Positions 27,794-38,700 of a stretch of 64,000 nt of DNA are shown piece after piece (within the stretch, counting starts at the first letter, position 1; each line of letters begins with the position of its first letter). The notes below the pieces were generated by a model that saw only the letters and a program-made list of their open reading frames with translations, searched no databases and was not told where the DNA came from. This DNA comes from an uncultured Alphaproteobacteria bacterium (lineage in GTDB: Bacteria > Pseudomonadota > Alphaproteobacteria > Rhodobacterales > Rhodobacteraceae). The DNA is taken from positions 85,587 through 149,586 of the forward strand of contig CACOBR010000001.1 of the NCBI GenBank assembly GCA_902625475.1, in the 5' to 3' direction. Position numbers and translations under genes: made by a program.

Positions 27794-27858
27794 CGATTTT
27801 CTCCGCTTTAGTGCTTTAGGCGGGATACCAGGGCGCACAAGTTGAAATTAAAGAGCCC
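27791..27858 (-). repeat. Leader repeat copy B
   Basis: Minus-strand GGGCTCTTTAATTTCAACTTGTGCGCCCTGG.. then TAAAGCACTAAAGCGGAGAAAATCG before the ATG of gene 27446-27793. It matches copy A almost fully, including the spacing to GGAG and the ATG. Confidence 0.65.
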
Positions 27859-27861
27859 ATA

Positions 27862-27890
27862 CAGGCGGTTAGAAATGAACTAACCGCCTG
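27862..27890. terminator. Strong hairpin, likely terminator
   Basis: CAGGCGGTTAG and CTAACCGCCTG form a perfect 11-bp stem with a 7-base loop, 11 bp after the stop of gene 27901-28290. The plus strand has a T-run after it (AAATCTTTTTTT), the minus strand only a weakly T-rich stretch. It may stop transcription from either side, isolating the leader-repeat genes. Confidence 0.6.
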
Positions 27891-27900
27891 AAATCTTTTT

Positions 27901-28290
27901 TTAATGAATAATTTCACTCATTGAAATATTATCTTCATGGTTGATATTGAAAAACTTAAAATGATCTCCTTTGTTTGGTTTGTCTAAAATTAGATGCATA
28001 TAATTTTTTTCTTTAATCCAACAAATATGAAAATTAAATTTTTCACCATTTAACTCTGCTATATCTGAATAAAATGGAATAATACCTTCGTTAAATAATA
28101 AATAAGCTTCATCGATGGCAACCATGTGATTATTCAGCAAACAATCTAGAATTTCATCGATGGCAAACTTTCTTTCTTCCAGATCTGGAAAAAATACAAG
28201 GAAGTTATTAGTGAGAATAATTTCATATCTGGATGTATTTTCATAATCATATATTAAATCTTCTTTGGTTATATTATTCTGAATATTCAT
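27901..28290 (-). CDS. Hypothetical acidic protein (129 aa)
   Basis: The start ATG follows AAGGAGATTCT. The product is acidic and beta-rich with no signal peptide or cysteine motif (RYEIILTNNFLVFFPDLEERKF, then GEKFNFHICWIKEKNYMHL). It is the first of the small minus-strand genes in the island. No family recognised. Confidence 0.5.
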   Translation of the reverse strand: MNIQNNITKEDLIYDYENTSRYEIILTNNFLVFFPDLEERKFAIDEILDCLLNNHMVAIDEAYLLFNEGIIPFYSDIAELNGEKFNFHICWIKEKNYMHLILDKPNKGDHFKFFNINHEDNISMSEIIH

Positions 28291-28627
28291 AGAATCTCCT
28301 TATCAAGATGGATGACATCAGTATTCATAGCGATGCCAAAATTTCAAAGAACACGGAGGTCCATAATCTGGACACACCAAGCCTGTGAATTTGTTACAGA
28401 CCGATTTTATTTGAAATTTTATAAGTTAAGTTTCATCTTAATATATTCTCCATTTATTACCTCTAGGTCGCATATAAAAACCACCTTGCTTGGATTGCAG
28501 GTTGGCAAGCTTAATATACTTTCATCATGCATGTTAACGTTATAATTTATTAAAAAAAAAAAACAATATTTTTTTTAGTTAAAGTTAATTTTTTAAAGAA
28601 TTAAAAAATAATCAAAATTTTCGGAGA
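28291..28627. other. Gene-free stretch between small-gene run and DISARM-like operon
   Basis: I see no convincing gene. The plus-strand 77-aa ORF at 28312 has no ribosome site or recognisable domain. The segment must hold the promoter for the minus-strand genes ending at 26323 and the transcript end of drmB. A long A/T tract lies at 28548-28590. Confidence 0.5.
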
Positions 28628-30577
28628 TTAGTTTACCAACTCTGAAAAATAGCCAAGTTCTGGGTTTTCAAATGTTCCTATAATGACTCTTCTATCTAAG
28701 AGTAGATTTGCATGATCACAACTCGTTTCTGGTATGAGAGAACAGGCGTGGCAAGCTGATATATTGTAACCTTCAAGACCCTGATGATCTAATTCATGGC
28801 AAATTGGATCATTAGAGCAAAAGTTAGATTGTAAAATAGCAGATCTTATCGTATTTTCTATTAACGAAGGCCTGGCTCTTTCTACTAAGCCCCCCAAACT
28901 TCCTTCTGAATCTCCACTAGCTGTATAAATTAAAATTGCACACATTTCTTGCTTTTCTGATTTATCTACAAAGAGGCGTTCTTTTAATGATGCTGCGTCA
29001 TAACCACAATCAAAAGCCAACTGTCTTATTAAAAGATGAGCAAAAGTATGAGCCAGTAAAAATTTATTTGTTACTTTTTCTTTACGTGGAAAATTTGGTT
29101 TTCCAGCTTTTTTTGCAAGCTTTAATTTGTTGTTCAAGCTATCCGATGAGTTAATTTGTCTGCTAAAACCTTCCCAATCAGACAATTTATCATTATTAAA
29201 TTCAATAAAAATACCTTCACCTTTAACCTCCATTGCAGGAAGCCAATTTTTCTTTTTACGATAAATTTTGACCTTTTCTTCCCCAGGAGCGCAGGGAGAT
29301 ACTCGTGAAAAACCTGTGAATACTCTTGTTTCTCTTAATTTCTCAACTCTAACTATTTTCTTAAAATATTTACAAACCCAGGGTTCATAATCATTTAAAT
29401 CACAGTTAATAATATCAAAATCATTTCTGTCTTGGGATGAGGGTCTCTCTCCGGTAAACGCCAAATACTCTTTAAATCTAAATTCTTCCTCACTGATATC
29501 TGCAGTATTGATATTCCTTTCCTCTGAGTTAAATTTTGCTAAAGCTGTTTCAACAAATGACTTAATTTCAAAACCAAATTTTTCTGCTCGCTTCTTTATA
29601 TAATTAAAGCCGCTATCATTTAACTCATAATTACCTTCAATTAGTGTCATATTATCATCAATTGTGTCGGAAATACCTTCCCAAAGATCTCTATTTTTAT
29701 TGAGAAGAGTTCTAATAGTATTTGAATAAGGAGGTATAAGTATTGAACTTATAGTATTTGAAATATAAACGCTGAGTGATCCTCTAACCATCATTCTAGG
29801 TCCATCAGGGTCTGTACAGTCATCATTGGGGGCGTTTGCCCCTAACCAAGGTTTCTTTCCACTGCAACGATTTCCATATAAGACTTTTTGTAGAGATTTA
29901 GGAGTTCCAGCCCCAATTAAACTTTCTGAAGCCCCACATAATCTGCAACTTACTCTTGTTCCCATTAATCCAGATGCACCTGTAGTTGTTAAAAAAAGAT
30001 CTCCTGATCCACCATTACAATCATTGTTTTGATTTTGATGAACCCATTCTATCCAAGGAAAATCATCAATATGACCAGATTTACAAGCTATTACAAATCC
30101 AACTGGCTTAAAGGTTTCCCTTTCTCGTAGTTTTTTTTCTGAGCATGGTCTTCCTTTTGATTCTTTTCTTAAATTATATGGATTATCACATTTAGGAGGT
30201 TCTTTGGTATGTGGATGGGTTTTTTTTAAAACTTTACACCTTGGACAAAAAAGCCATGTAGGAAATCTTACAAATCGCATAGGATCATGATAGTCTAATT
30301 TTTGTCTTTTACTATGTACTGGAATACCCTCAGTAGGTGATAAAAAGTGGTTTATCTTTGTTTTAAATAATTTTGATAATCTTAATTCTAGTCTTTCATC
30401 TCTAATTATAGTATTATTTATAATGGCATTAGTTTTTTGAGGGTCACTTGAATAGCTTTCGGATGGCCAAAAATCAAGTCCAGCCGTCATTAATGTTTCA
30501 TTCGGTAATTCAATCATTGAACCGATACCAAAAGGAACAATAAGTTGGCTTCTTCTTACTAAATCATTAATAGACAT
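28628..30577 (-). CDS. drmB: DrmB-like DUF1998 protein of a DISARM-type system
   Basis: A 649-residue protein. The N-terminus (RRSQLIVPFGIGSMIELPNE) and central zinc-finger cysteines (CPRCKVLKK, later CRLCGASESL) are followed by a C-terminal DUF1998 domain: LLAHTFAHLLIRQLAFDCGY, YTASGDSEGSLGGLVERARP and a cysteine cluster ending CHACSLIPETSCDHANLLLD. In DISARM, DrmB forms a complex with the helicase DrmA and senses or regulates DNA entry. Here it is the last gene of a four-gene overlapping run; its start overlaps the drmA stop by 11 bp. Confidence in the family is high, while the exact role comes from published DISARM work. Confidence 0.88.
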   Translation of the reverse strand: MSINDLVRRSQLIVPFGIGSMIELPNETLMTAGLDFWPSESYSSDPQKTNAIINNTIIRDERLELRLSKLFKTKINHFLSPTEGIPVHSKRQKLDYHDPMRFVRFPTWLFCPRCKVLKKTHPHTKEPPKCDNPYNLRKESKGRPCSEKKLRERETFKPVGFVIACKSGHIDDFPWIEWVHQNQNNDCNGGSGDLFLTTTGASGLMGTRVSCRLCGASESLIGAGTPKSLQKVLYGNRCSGKKPWLGANAPNDDCTDPDGPRMMVRGSLSVYISNTISSILIPPYSNTIRTLLNKNRDLWEGISDTIDDNMTLIEGNYELNDSGFNYIKKRAEKFGFEIKSFVETALAKFNSEERNINTADISEEEFRFKEYLAFTGERPSSQDRNDFDIINCDLNDYEPWVCKYFKKIVRVEKLRETRVFTGFSRVSPCAPGEEKVKIYRKKKNWLPAMEVKGEGIFIEFNNDKLSDWEGFSRQINSSDSLNNKLKLAKKAGKPNFPRKEKVTNKFLLAHTFAHLLIRQLAFDCGYDAASLKERLFVDKSEKQEMCAILIYTASGDSEGSLGGLVERARPSLIENTIRSAILQSNFCSNDPICHELDHQGLEGYNISACHACSLIPETSCDHANLLLDRRVIIGTFENPELGYFSELVN

Positions 30578-33500
30578 TTGTTTCTTCTAAATCGATATCA
30601 TTTGTAACTCGTAAGGTAGAACTTAGATCAACATTTCTCATGGAATTAAGCATTTGAATAGGTTCTATTTCATTTTCCTTATCTGTAACTCCGTATTGAA
30701 TTAATAAATAAAGACTATCTGGATGTCTTTCTTGATCAGCCTTTTCCCAAAAGAATTTTTGACCTTTTGTAATAGAAGTTTCTGCAAGTTTCCTCCACTT
30801 TGATATTAGTTCCTCAAATTGTCTTTCAGCATCTTGAACATCACCCTGAATTAAATCAGCTACATCAAGAGTATCAAAATATTCTTTCATATGAGCTCTT
30901 AATTCATCTTCTTTTTCAATTATTTCTAAAGGTTCTTTCATATTACAACAAACTCGAGCTAAACTTACAACTAATGCAGGTAAGGCTCGTTCTCTGCATT
31001 TGAATGAGAATGGTGTAACACTTGTTGGTTCTACATATTTATATATGGATTGATGATATGCTTTAAACGTTTCAAAATGCGACCTATCTCTGCTTCTTCC
31101 ATGATTATATAGTGTGAAAACAAGTCCAGGAAACCTTCTTCCTACTCGGCTTGATGCTTGAATGTATTCTGAAGTGTTCTTTGGCTGTCCAGTAACAACC
31201 ATTAGGCCTAATCGATCAATATCAACTCCTACAGATATCATATTTGTGGCGCAAAGTACTTCAACTGGTCTTTTATCACTTTCAGCCCAAAATGGTGTTG
31301 GTTTCCATTTAATTTCCAACTTTTGAAGAATTGCTGATATATCATCCTGATTAGCCCTACTTGTTAATTCCTCAGTAAAAATTGATTGTTTTCTTAGTGA
31401 ATAGTGAAGCTTATATCTTGCACAGATATTTTGAATTTGCTTAGGAATATCCATAGTGAGTAAACTAGTTGCATAACCAAGTTCTCTAAGAGTATTGAAA
31501 TACCATACTATTGTACCGTAAGGATCAATAAATTTATTATTTATATCTTCTGGAAGGCTTTTTTCGTCAGGATTTTTACTATTAACAATTAGATGTTTTT
31601 TAAAAAAAGAAACAGGAAATTGAATTAAAGGTGACAGTAAATTAACCTCGGCCGTAAGCTGTGATTTTGTACCACTTGCAAAAATTCCTACATACTTTCT
31701 TCCAGGTTTATTGTCAGTATCTTTTGCCTCAACCGCAAAGTAAGAGTCATCATAACTTAAACCTTGTGGAGGAAATGTCCTATAATCACTACCATATAAA
31801 CCTTTAACTTGCTCTCTAGCTCTACGAATTGTGGCAGTGGATGCAATTATCTTAGGAGTATTACCAAACTTTTTTATTATCATCTTGAAAATAAATTCGT
31901 AATGACCAACAACTGATCCAAGAGGACCAGATATTAAATGAAGTTCATCTTGTATTATAAGCTTCGGAGGATTATTGTTTAATTTACCAAAAAAACTAGC
32001 AGGCTCATCTTTCCAAGCGATTTGAGCAAATTTATCCACTGTTCCGAGTAACAGAGTGGGAGGGTTTTCATATAGTGCTTCATCAACGACCTGAATTGGT
32101 AATTCTTCAAAGTCACACTTTGGTTCTGAGCACTTAAAGGCAAATTTTTTATTAGTAGCTAAATATCCTGCATAGTTTTTCTCTGAAAGCTTAGTTTTAC
32201 ACCAAGGACACTCAAGAAGTGAAAATTTGTTTCTTCCATTATTTTTTAATTCGCCCAGAGATTTACTAGCATCCATAAATCTATTTGGTGTTAAGTCATT
32301 TCCAACCCAAAGTCCAGCGGTGAACCTAACCTTTGAATTTGTAATTTGATCATTTCTAAAAAAATTATTTATTCTCAAATACTCAAGTGCTAAAATTAAA
32401 CAAGAAGCTCTTTGGAACTGTTGAGTAGTAAGTAATCTTAGCGTATAACGCATTATAACTTCCGTTCCTGAATTATCTCCATTAATCAATCTTGAAAGAA
32501 TAATTGAGTAAGCAGCAACACCAAGATAAGCCTCTGTTTTACCTCCACCTGTTGGAAACCATATTAAATCAACAATATTTCTATCATGTTCATTAATATT
32601 ATTTCCTATCGGAATACCATCCAAATTTAAAAGAATGAAAGCAAGTTGGAAAGGTCTCCAAGATCTTTTTAGGTTCGCATCATTTTGGAGGTCTGGCCTT
32701 ATATAGCCATTTTCGTAGTTGTTTTCCTGCCTGTCAATTGATCCGTGAATTTGCTGTAAAAGCATGGCATGATTTGCAAGTCGAAATGAAAAAAATGCGG
32801 AGTTATTACTTTCTAATAAATTGATACTTTTTCTCATTCTTTTTGCAGCTTCAGAACATTTTTCAATATGCTTATTTGCTGTCTCTAAGAATTCTTTATT
32901 TATCTTACCAGTACTTTGCTTAAGATTATTAATCCAATTTTCATAACTAGTTATAAAATGGTTTAAATTATTTATTATACTTGTTTTGGCAGTATCATTA
33001 CTTCCTTCCAGTAGGCTATTTCCAAGAAATGTAAAATCAATATTCTCATTTTTAAAGTCAGATGGAATGATAGGCTTAATTTCATAGTCGGGTATAAGGT
33101 TGGAAAATACTTTAATGCATCTACCATTTTGATCCAACTCCCAGTCACCAGCACAACCATGACCTCTGCAATAAACTCTTTTTTCTCTATACAAAAGTGC
33201 ACTTGATTTAGTGTCTTCATCAAAGAATTCAGGGTTTGGATCTTCTATATCTTTAAAGGTTTCATTGTTATGAACAGTTATTTGAGGTTGAAAAAGTTTC
33301 TCTTTTTCTAAATTATTCACCAACCAGAGAGTAATTATGCAATTATTATTATTTTTTCTTAACTTATATTTTAAAAAAAAAGCTTTTTCATCATCATTAT
33401 TTTGCTTTTTATAATTAAGAATTCCTGATTTTTTTAATAATGATGATATTGAATATTGGAAGTTATATTCTGTTCTTTTATATCCTTTTTCATCTTCCTC

Positions 33501-33932
33501 TGAAACAGAAAAATATCTAGCAAAATAAATTTCAATTTCTGGTTTATCGTTTTTTGAAAAGCAAAATGTTATTCCAATTGCACTTGGTTGAAATTCATTA
33601 GCTAAATTAACATCATCAAAATTTTCAGGGCTTGTATCATTTGAATGAGACGTGGATTTTGTATTTACAGTATATTCCTCAATATTCAAAATATCGTTCG
33701 GAGTTTCTTTTTCTATGATTTCTCCAGAGGAAGTAATATCTAAATCAGAATTGTAAGTTTTTGGAAAAAGTATTCCTAAGGAATAATTTTGTTCAGGTGA
33801 TTTTTGAAGTATTTTATTTTTGTATTCATCTTCATCTGATTTTATAGGGCCATGTAATTCTTTTCGTATAGAATTATGTAAACAATCTCTAAATTCTTTA
33901 TGACTATTAAATTCTTTATCAAAATCAATCAT
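30567..33932 (-). CDS. drmA: DrmA-like SF2 helicase of a DISARM-type system
   Basis: A 1121-residue helicase. An N-terminal ~400-residue domain (ELHGPIKSDEDEY, YSLGILFPKTYN) matches the DrmA start. Walker A is WFPTGGGKTEAYLGVAAY (about 445), Walker B is LIIQDELHLISGPLG (a DELH box, about 645), motif III is IASTATIRRA, and motifs V/VI are CATNMISVGVDIDRLG and YIQASSRVGRRFPG (about 880-920). A CPWCKTKLSE...CSEPKCD zinc-like insert lies in the middle. DrmA is the ATP-driven motor that, with DrmB, binds incoming unmethylated DNA. It overlaps the NERD-helicase gene by 8 bp and drmB by 11 bp, showing a coupled operon. Confidence 0.9.
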   Translation of the reverse strand: MIDFDKEFNSHKEFRDCLHNSIRKELHGPIKSDEDEYKNKILQKSPEQNYSLGILFPKTYNSDLDITSSGEIIEKETPNDILNIEEYTVNTKSTSHSNDTSPENFDDVNLANEFQPSAIGITFCFSKNDKPEIEIYFARYFSVSEEDEKGYKRTEYNFQYSISSLLKKSGILNYKKQNNDDEKAFFLKYKLRKNNNNCIITLWLVNNLEKEKLFQPQITVHNNETFKDIEDPNPEFFDEDTKSSALLYREKRVYCRGHGCAGDWELDQNGRCIKVFSNLIPDYEIKPIIPSDFKNENIDFTFLGNSLLEGSNDTAKTSIINNLNHFITSYENWINNLKQSTGKINKEFLETANKHIEKCSEAAKRMRKSINLLESNNSAFFSFRLANHAMLLQQIHGSIDRQENNYENGYIRPDLQNDANLKRSWRPFQLAFILLNLDGIPIGNNINEHDRNIVDLIWFPTGGGKTEAYLGVAAYSIILSRLINGDNSGTEVIMRYTLRLLTTQQFQRASCLILALEYLRINNFFRNDQITNSKVRFTAGLWVGNDLTPNRFMDASKSLGELKNNGRNKFSLLECPWCKTKLSEKNYAGYLATNKKFAFKCSEPKCDFEELPIQVVDEALYENPPTLLLGTVDKFAQIAWKDEPASFFGKLNNNPPKLIIQDELHLISGPLGSVVGHYEFIFKMIIKKFGNTPKIIASTATIRRAREQVKGLYGSDYRTFPPQGLSYDDSYFAVEAKDTDNKPGRKYVGIFASGTKSQLTAEVNLLSPLIQFPVSFFKKHLIVNSKNPDEKSLPEDINNKFIDPYGTIVWYFNTLRELGYATSLLTMDIPKQIQNICARYKLHYSLRKQSIFTEELTSRANQDDISAILQKLEIKWKPTPFWAESDKRPVEVLCATNMISVGVDIDRLGLMVVTGQPKNTSEYIQASSRVGRRFPGLVFTLYNHGRSRDRSHFETFKAYHQSIYKYVEPTSVTPFSFKCRERALPALVVSLARVCCNMKEPLEIIEKEDELRAHMKEYFDTLDVADLIQGDVQDAERQFEELISKWRKLAETSITKGQKFFWEKADQERHPDSLYLLIQYGVTDKENEIEPIQMLNSMRNVDLSSTLRVTNDIDLEETNVY

Positions 33933-35709
33933 TTAAAAATCGATTATTAAATATGCTATTTATAACCTTACCATTTTTTACACCAATGTAAATAAATCTA
34001 AACTTAACTCTTGTCATTGCAACGTATAATAAAGATCTGAGCCAATCATCATATCTATCATAATCAGACTCGATTAAAATTATATACTCGTTTTCCAAGC
34101 CTTTAAAACTTGATACTGTACTCCATCCAATTCCATTTGAAGAAGAAGTTGTCCATAAGTGATTAATCTTCATATCAATAAGTTCTTCTCCTGCAATTGT
34201 CTTAAGAGAAGAAAGAATACTTTTTTTTCGATTTTTTAAAGTTAATATACTTATCTCATTGGGTTTTACACCTTTTTTAATAAGTTTTGACACTACATAA
34301 TTAAGCTTGGAGATTATTTCATGTGATGAATTTTCATTAATAAGTTCTCCTTGTGGCGCTGATACAAATTCCCTTTTTGTGAGTGGTCTTTCTACACCTA
34401 CTATTGAAGCAGCTCTGTTAGATATAGTTTTTGGATTTCTGAAGTTTCTTTTCAAAGGTAGATGATGATATATATCTCTTAAATTTTCTAAAAAATATAA
34501 ATTTAGATTTTTATAAACGCCTTTTTGAACACCACTATCAATTGAAATTAAAAAATTTCCATTCTTCTTCCCTCCTGTCAATAATTCAGTTAGGTTATTA
34601 AAGCTACTTTCATTTAATATATCCTGTCCTTCATCAACAAAAATCCAATCAAAGAGATCTAATTTTTTTTTATCAAAAAGTAACAAAAGAGCATTTTCAA
34701 AATTTTTTGGTAAGGCTTCATTAAAATAATTCAGGGTTTTTTCTTCAGAGGAAGGGATTGGTAATCCTGCCATATTACAGTAATACTCCATTAGAGCATG
34801 ATAATGTAAAACAGTTACATTTTCTTTTGACTTAAATTTTTGAGCTAAGTAATCCTTTAATTGGGAATTATAACATGTCAGTAATATTTTTTCAGTCGTT
34901 GAAAGGCTATGTATACATTCCTGTATGATGAGGGTTTTACCTGACCCAGGTACTCCATCAATTATTGATTGTTTTCTTTTTCTTAGAATTAATTGGTCAA
35001 CATAAGCTTTTTGAGTTTCTTCAAGTCTTATTATTTCATCTTTGCTATTTTCTAATTCTATTAAACTTGTATGAGAAATCTCTGGTATTAGTGTTTTCAA
35101 AGCCCAAACTAAATCGTCATAATTTGGATTTTTATTAACTTTTATCCCTTTTGTTTCTAATAATCTTTTTTTATGGAATTTAGATAGATTTTTTATGTAT
35201 AGTTCAAAATTTTCTCTTAATTGTGATTGAGAACATACTTCATTTAAATCCCACTCGATACTTTCGTCACTGAATTCAATATCAGTAAATATTACGCCTC
35301 TACCTATAACAAATTTATTACGCCTAGTTTTATCTGCATTACTGAGTTTTTCTTCAATTGGATATACTGCATCTCCTGCCTGCTTAAATGGACTTTCTTT
35401 TTTTTGATAAGTTGAATAAATCCATAATCCACCTTCATTTTCAACGTTTTTATCATTTAAACCTAAACTCCTTTTGACTGGACCACTTTTTACTTCTAGG
35501 CAAAAAATACCTAAATCTGTAATAAGTATGAAATCACACTCACCTTGTCTCTTTTCAAGATGGTTAGACAGTCCTACTGAATGAACTGAAAAATTTTTTT
35601 TTCCCGGGAATAAATTTTTTAAACTATCAAATACCCTTTTTTCACCTTTATTTCTTCCATTAAATTCAGCTGGTATGCTAAAAATCATTGATTTTCCAAA
35701 GCTTTTCAA
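33925..35709 (-). CDS. NERD nuclease-domain / SF1 (UvrD-like) helicase fusion
   Basis: A 594-residue protein. Residues about 15-100 form a NERD domain of the restriction-endonuclease fold, with GEKRVFDSL, GECDFILITDLGIFCLEVKSG (acidic residue and ExK core). Residues 235-590 carry SF1 motifs: DGVPGSGKTLIIQ (Walker A), FDWIFVDEGQDIL (Walker B), LKRNFRNPKTIS, STVSSFKGLENEYIIL and YVAMTRVKFRFIYIGV. It would translocate on and possibly cut DNA. Classical DISARM loci have a PLD-type DrmC here, and none is present, so this gene may take that place. It overlaps both neighbours (8 and 32 bp). Confidence 0.85.
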   Translation of the reverse strand: MKSFGKSMIFSIPAEFNGRNKGEKRVFDSLKNLFPGKKNFSVHSVGLSNHLEKRQGECDFILITDLGIFCLEVKSGPVKRSLGLNDKNVENEGGLWIYSTYQKKESPFKQAGDAVYPIEEKLSNADKTRRNKFVIGRGVIFTDIEFSDESIEWDLNEVCSQSQLRENFELYIKNLSKFHKKRLLETKGIKVNKNPNYDDLVWALKTLIPEISHTSLIELENSKDEIIRLEETQKAYVDQLILRKRKQSIIDGVPGSGKTLIIQECIHSLSTTEKILLTCYNSQLKDYLAQKFKSKENVTVLHYHALMEYYCNMAGLPIPSSEEKTLNYFNEALPKNFENALLLLFDKKKLDLFDWIFVDEGQDILNESSFNNLTELLTGGKKNGNFLISIDSGVQKGVYKNLNLYFLENLRDIYHHLPLKRNFRNPKTISNRAASIVGVERPLTKREFVSAPQGELINENSSHEIISKLNYVVSKLIKKGVKPNEISILTLKNRKKSILSSLKTIAGEELIDMKINHLWTTSSSNGIGWSTVSSFKGLENEYIILIESDYDRYDDWLRSLLYVAMTRVKFRFIYIGVKNGKVINSIFNNRFLND

Positions 35710-38700
35710 TTTCTATTTTTTGAGAATTTTCAATAAGATCTATCTGAAATAATTCTAATTGCAAACTGGCATTACCAACAGATATTTCAATTTTATTCTC
35801 TGGTTTTTTACTTCGATATCGTTCATTCAGAATTTCAATTATTTTTTCTGAATTCTCTAATCGTATTTTATAACATCTATCTATATCTTTTTTAGCTTTT
35901 ATTATTTTATCTTTTACATTTTCTATACCATTAAGGCTAAACAGAATTGGTAAAACATCTTCAAAATTTCTTGGTGCAATTAGTGAACTGTCATTTGATA
36001 TCCAATTTCTTATCGTTGCTATTGATCTTTTAATTCCATTAGCATTTAAAAATTTTGTTAAGGAATTTGTATCATTTCTGCATTTTGTTTGTAATAAATT
36101 GTTTAGATGTTTCTTCCATTCTGTTGCTCTAATTTTTATATCAGAATATTCTGGTTTAAATCTTGATGCTAATTCTTCAAACATATCGGTTTTACTATCT
36201 ATAGGAATACATATTGTACATCCTTCGTATAAGTTTGATGCAGTTAATTCAGAAAAGTTAAAATGATTATTTTTTTCTTTTCGAAGAATTATTTTTGAAC
36301 CTGGTGATAGATAGATTAATTTATTTTTATTATTTAATATTATTGGTATCGCATCAATTTCTTTTGATCGATCTGAGACAGTATCTTTTTTAATTCTATC
36401 TAAAATTATATCTCTTTCAAAATCACTTATATGCTGTTGTTTTCTGTTAATATTGATATCGTTAGTCTTATCTTCCTTAAATAAATCCATAACTGGACTC
36501 TCATTAAAGCTTTTTTTAGTGTCATTTCTTAATTTATATATATCCTTATTAGTTTTTTCATTCTGATATTCAAAATCCTTTTTCTCGCTTTCGAATAGAA
36601 ATAATTCTATTTGGTCTGATGTATTATTCTGTTTTATATATCTATTGATATTATCTTTTAATAAGTACGGAATAATAATATTTCTTGATTTAACAAATTT
36701 TCCTACCAAATCCATTTTTGTAGAAACACGAGTGTTAAAAATACTTTCTGATTTTAAATAATTTATTGATTGCTGTTTTTTAACATCAGTATCCTCTAAA
36801 ATAAGAAATTTTCTATCTAAGTGATGTCTCAAATAATCAAGAATGCCTCTTTTGAAAATAATCGTCTCAAGATTATTTTGTTGTGTTTCTAATATTGAGA
36901 ATAATTCATTAAGATTCGTGTCAAATTGAATATCAGATTGTATTGATCTCAAAATTTCATCCTTTATTTTGGATGCCAAAGTTATTTCGGATTCTGAAAG
37001 TGGATACCATCTTTTAAAATAAATATCTTTATATCTTATTAATTTAAAGAGAATATTATCATTGATTTGGCTTTGACCTAATTTGTATTGTTTAAATATT
37101 TCTTTTAATATTTGATTAAATTTTTCAAAAAATGGGTCGTCCAGTGAATGAAAATTTAATTCAACTTTTTTTGAAGATAATTCAAGTTTTTCCTCATAAC
37201 TGCTCAAACTGTCATTAAAACCTATCTCATGATTAATGTTCTTAAAATTTGAAATATGATTTTTAAAATATAATGTTGAAAATTTATGCTTTTTCGAATT
37301 TTCATTGAGAGATATATTTTCTACGGATGAAAAAATAATTATAATCATTTTTTCATAACCAAAGGCTTCATTTAAATTTAAAAGAAATCTTTTTGCTAGA
37401 TCTTGAGTATCACAAACTATAATTATGTCTTCCTTATTTTCTACCTCATCAATTGCTTCATGTAAGCTATCAGCATTTGAAAAAACATTTACATTTGCTT
37501 TTTTTGATATTTTAATTTCATTATAATTAAATCTAATGAATTCTTTTATTTTTGAACCAAAGGGTCGTAACTCTTCAACATATTCTTCAAATTTATATTT
37601 TGTTGTTAAATAAAAAATTAATTTTCCATTATTGTTAAATGTTAAATATTGAGGGACGAAATAATGATTGATTTGTTGCCAGTCATTAACCAATGACGCG
37701 TTTTTCTCAATCCTTTTAAAAGAAGGTTTAAGAGTGCAAAGACTTAACGCAATTCTAGGAAGTGTCATCGTAGCATTACTACCTTCTTCTTCAATGTCTG
37801 AAATCCAAATCACATCCTTTATTTGTGTGTCTGGTCCAAGATATTTTACTGCTATAGAACGGTTCGGAAGATTAAAATAAATTATATCCTCTCTATTAAT
37901 GGTTTGTTCTTTTTTATCTTGGCTTTTTTTTGTAGTTACAAAATTTAGAAGTAAAAGAAATGCAATTACACTAGCTTCAGGTAAAATAGGTATTATTCTT
38001 TTTTTGCCAGTTTTTATTAAATAATTTATTGAACTAATGATAAAATTGACATGAGGACTTGAGGCTGTAAGTTTTTTTATATTTTTATAGTTTCTTTCAA
38101 AAAATAAATTTAAAATATTATTGTTTGAGACTAGAAATTCTTTAAGAAGTTTATGACTGTTATCAGGATCATTATGCTCAAGTAAAAGTTCATTTATTAC
38201 ATGAAGGTCATCTGCCAACCCAAAAATACCTAAATCGTCATCTATTATATCTTTTTGTAAAACTAAATAGGATAAAACTTTTCTTGCCTGTTGTTGAATT
38301 TTTTCATCGTTATCTGGTCTTGTAAATTCAATAATTTTTTTTATTGAATTTTTGATGTCATGAATACTTCCAAATAATTCAAATTTAATAAATTCTTTTT
38401 TATATTTTGAATAAAAATTATTGATATCGCCTTTTTTAAATAGAGGTATATCTATCATTTTTTCATTTATTAATTTTTCTTCATCAAACCAAACAAGTTT
38501 TTTCCCTAATCTTTTAAAATCATCGTTATTGTTTAATTTATCCAAGGCATAAAAAAGTAAATATCTAGTGAATGCTATAATTTCTTGTTTAGTATTTTTC
38601 CTACTATTGAAATATTTATTTGTAATTAAAAAAAAAGAAAAAGAAATCTGTTTGCAAAAGTTATTTCCTCTCCTCAATAGTGTACCAATCTGAATAAAAA

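Noticed and set aside
27862-27890. Integron attC site (GTTAG...CTAAC palindrome near a gene cassette)
   Set aside because: The order is GTTAG then CTAAC, the reverse of attC core sites, and no integron integrase is present; it reads as a terminator hairpin.
28312-28545. Plus-strand 77-aa ORF in the gap before the DISARM-like operon
   Set aside because: No ribosome site and no domain-like composition; in the regulatory region of minus-strand genes.
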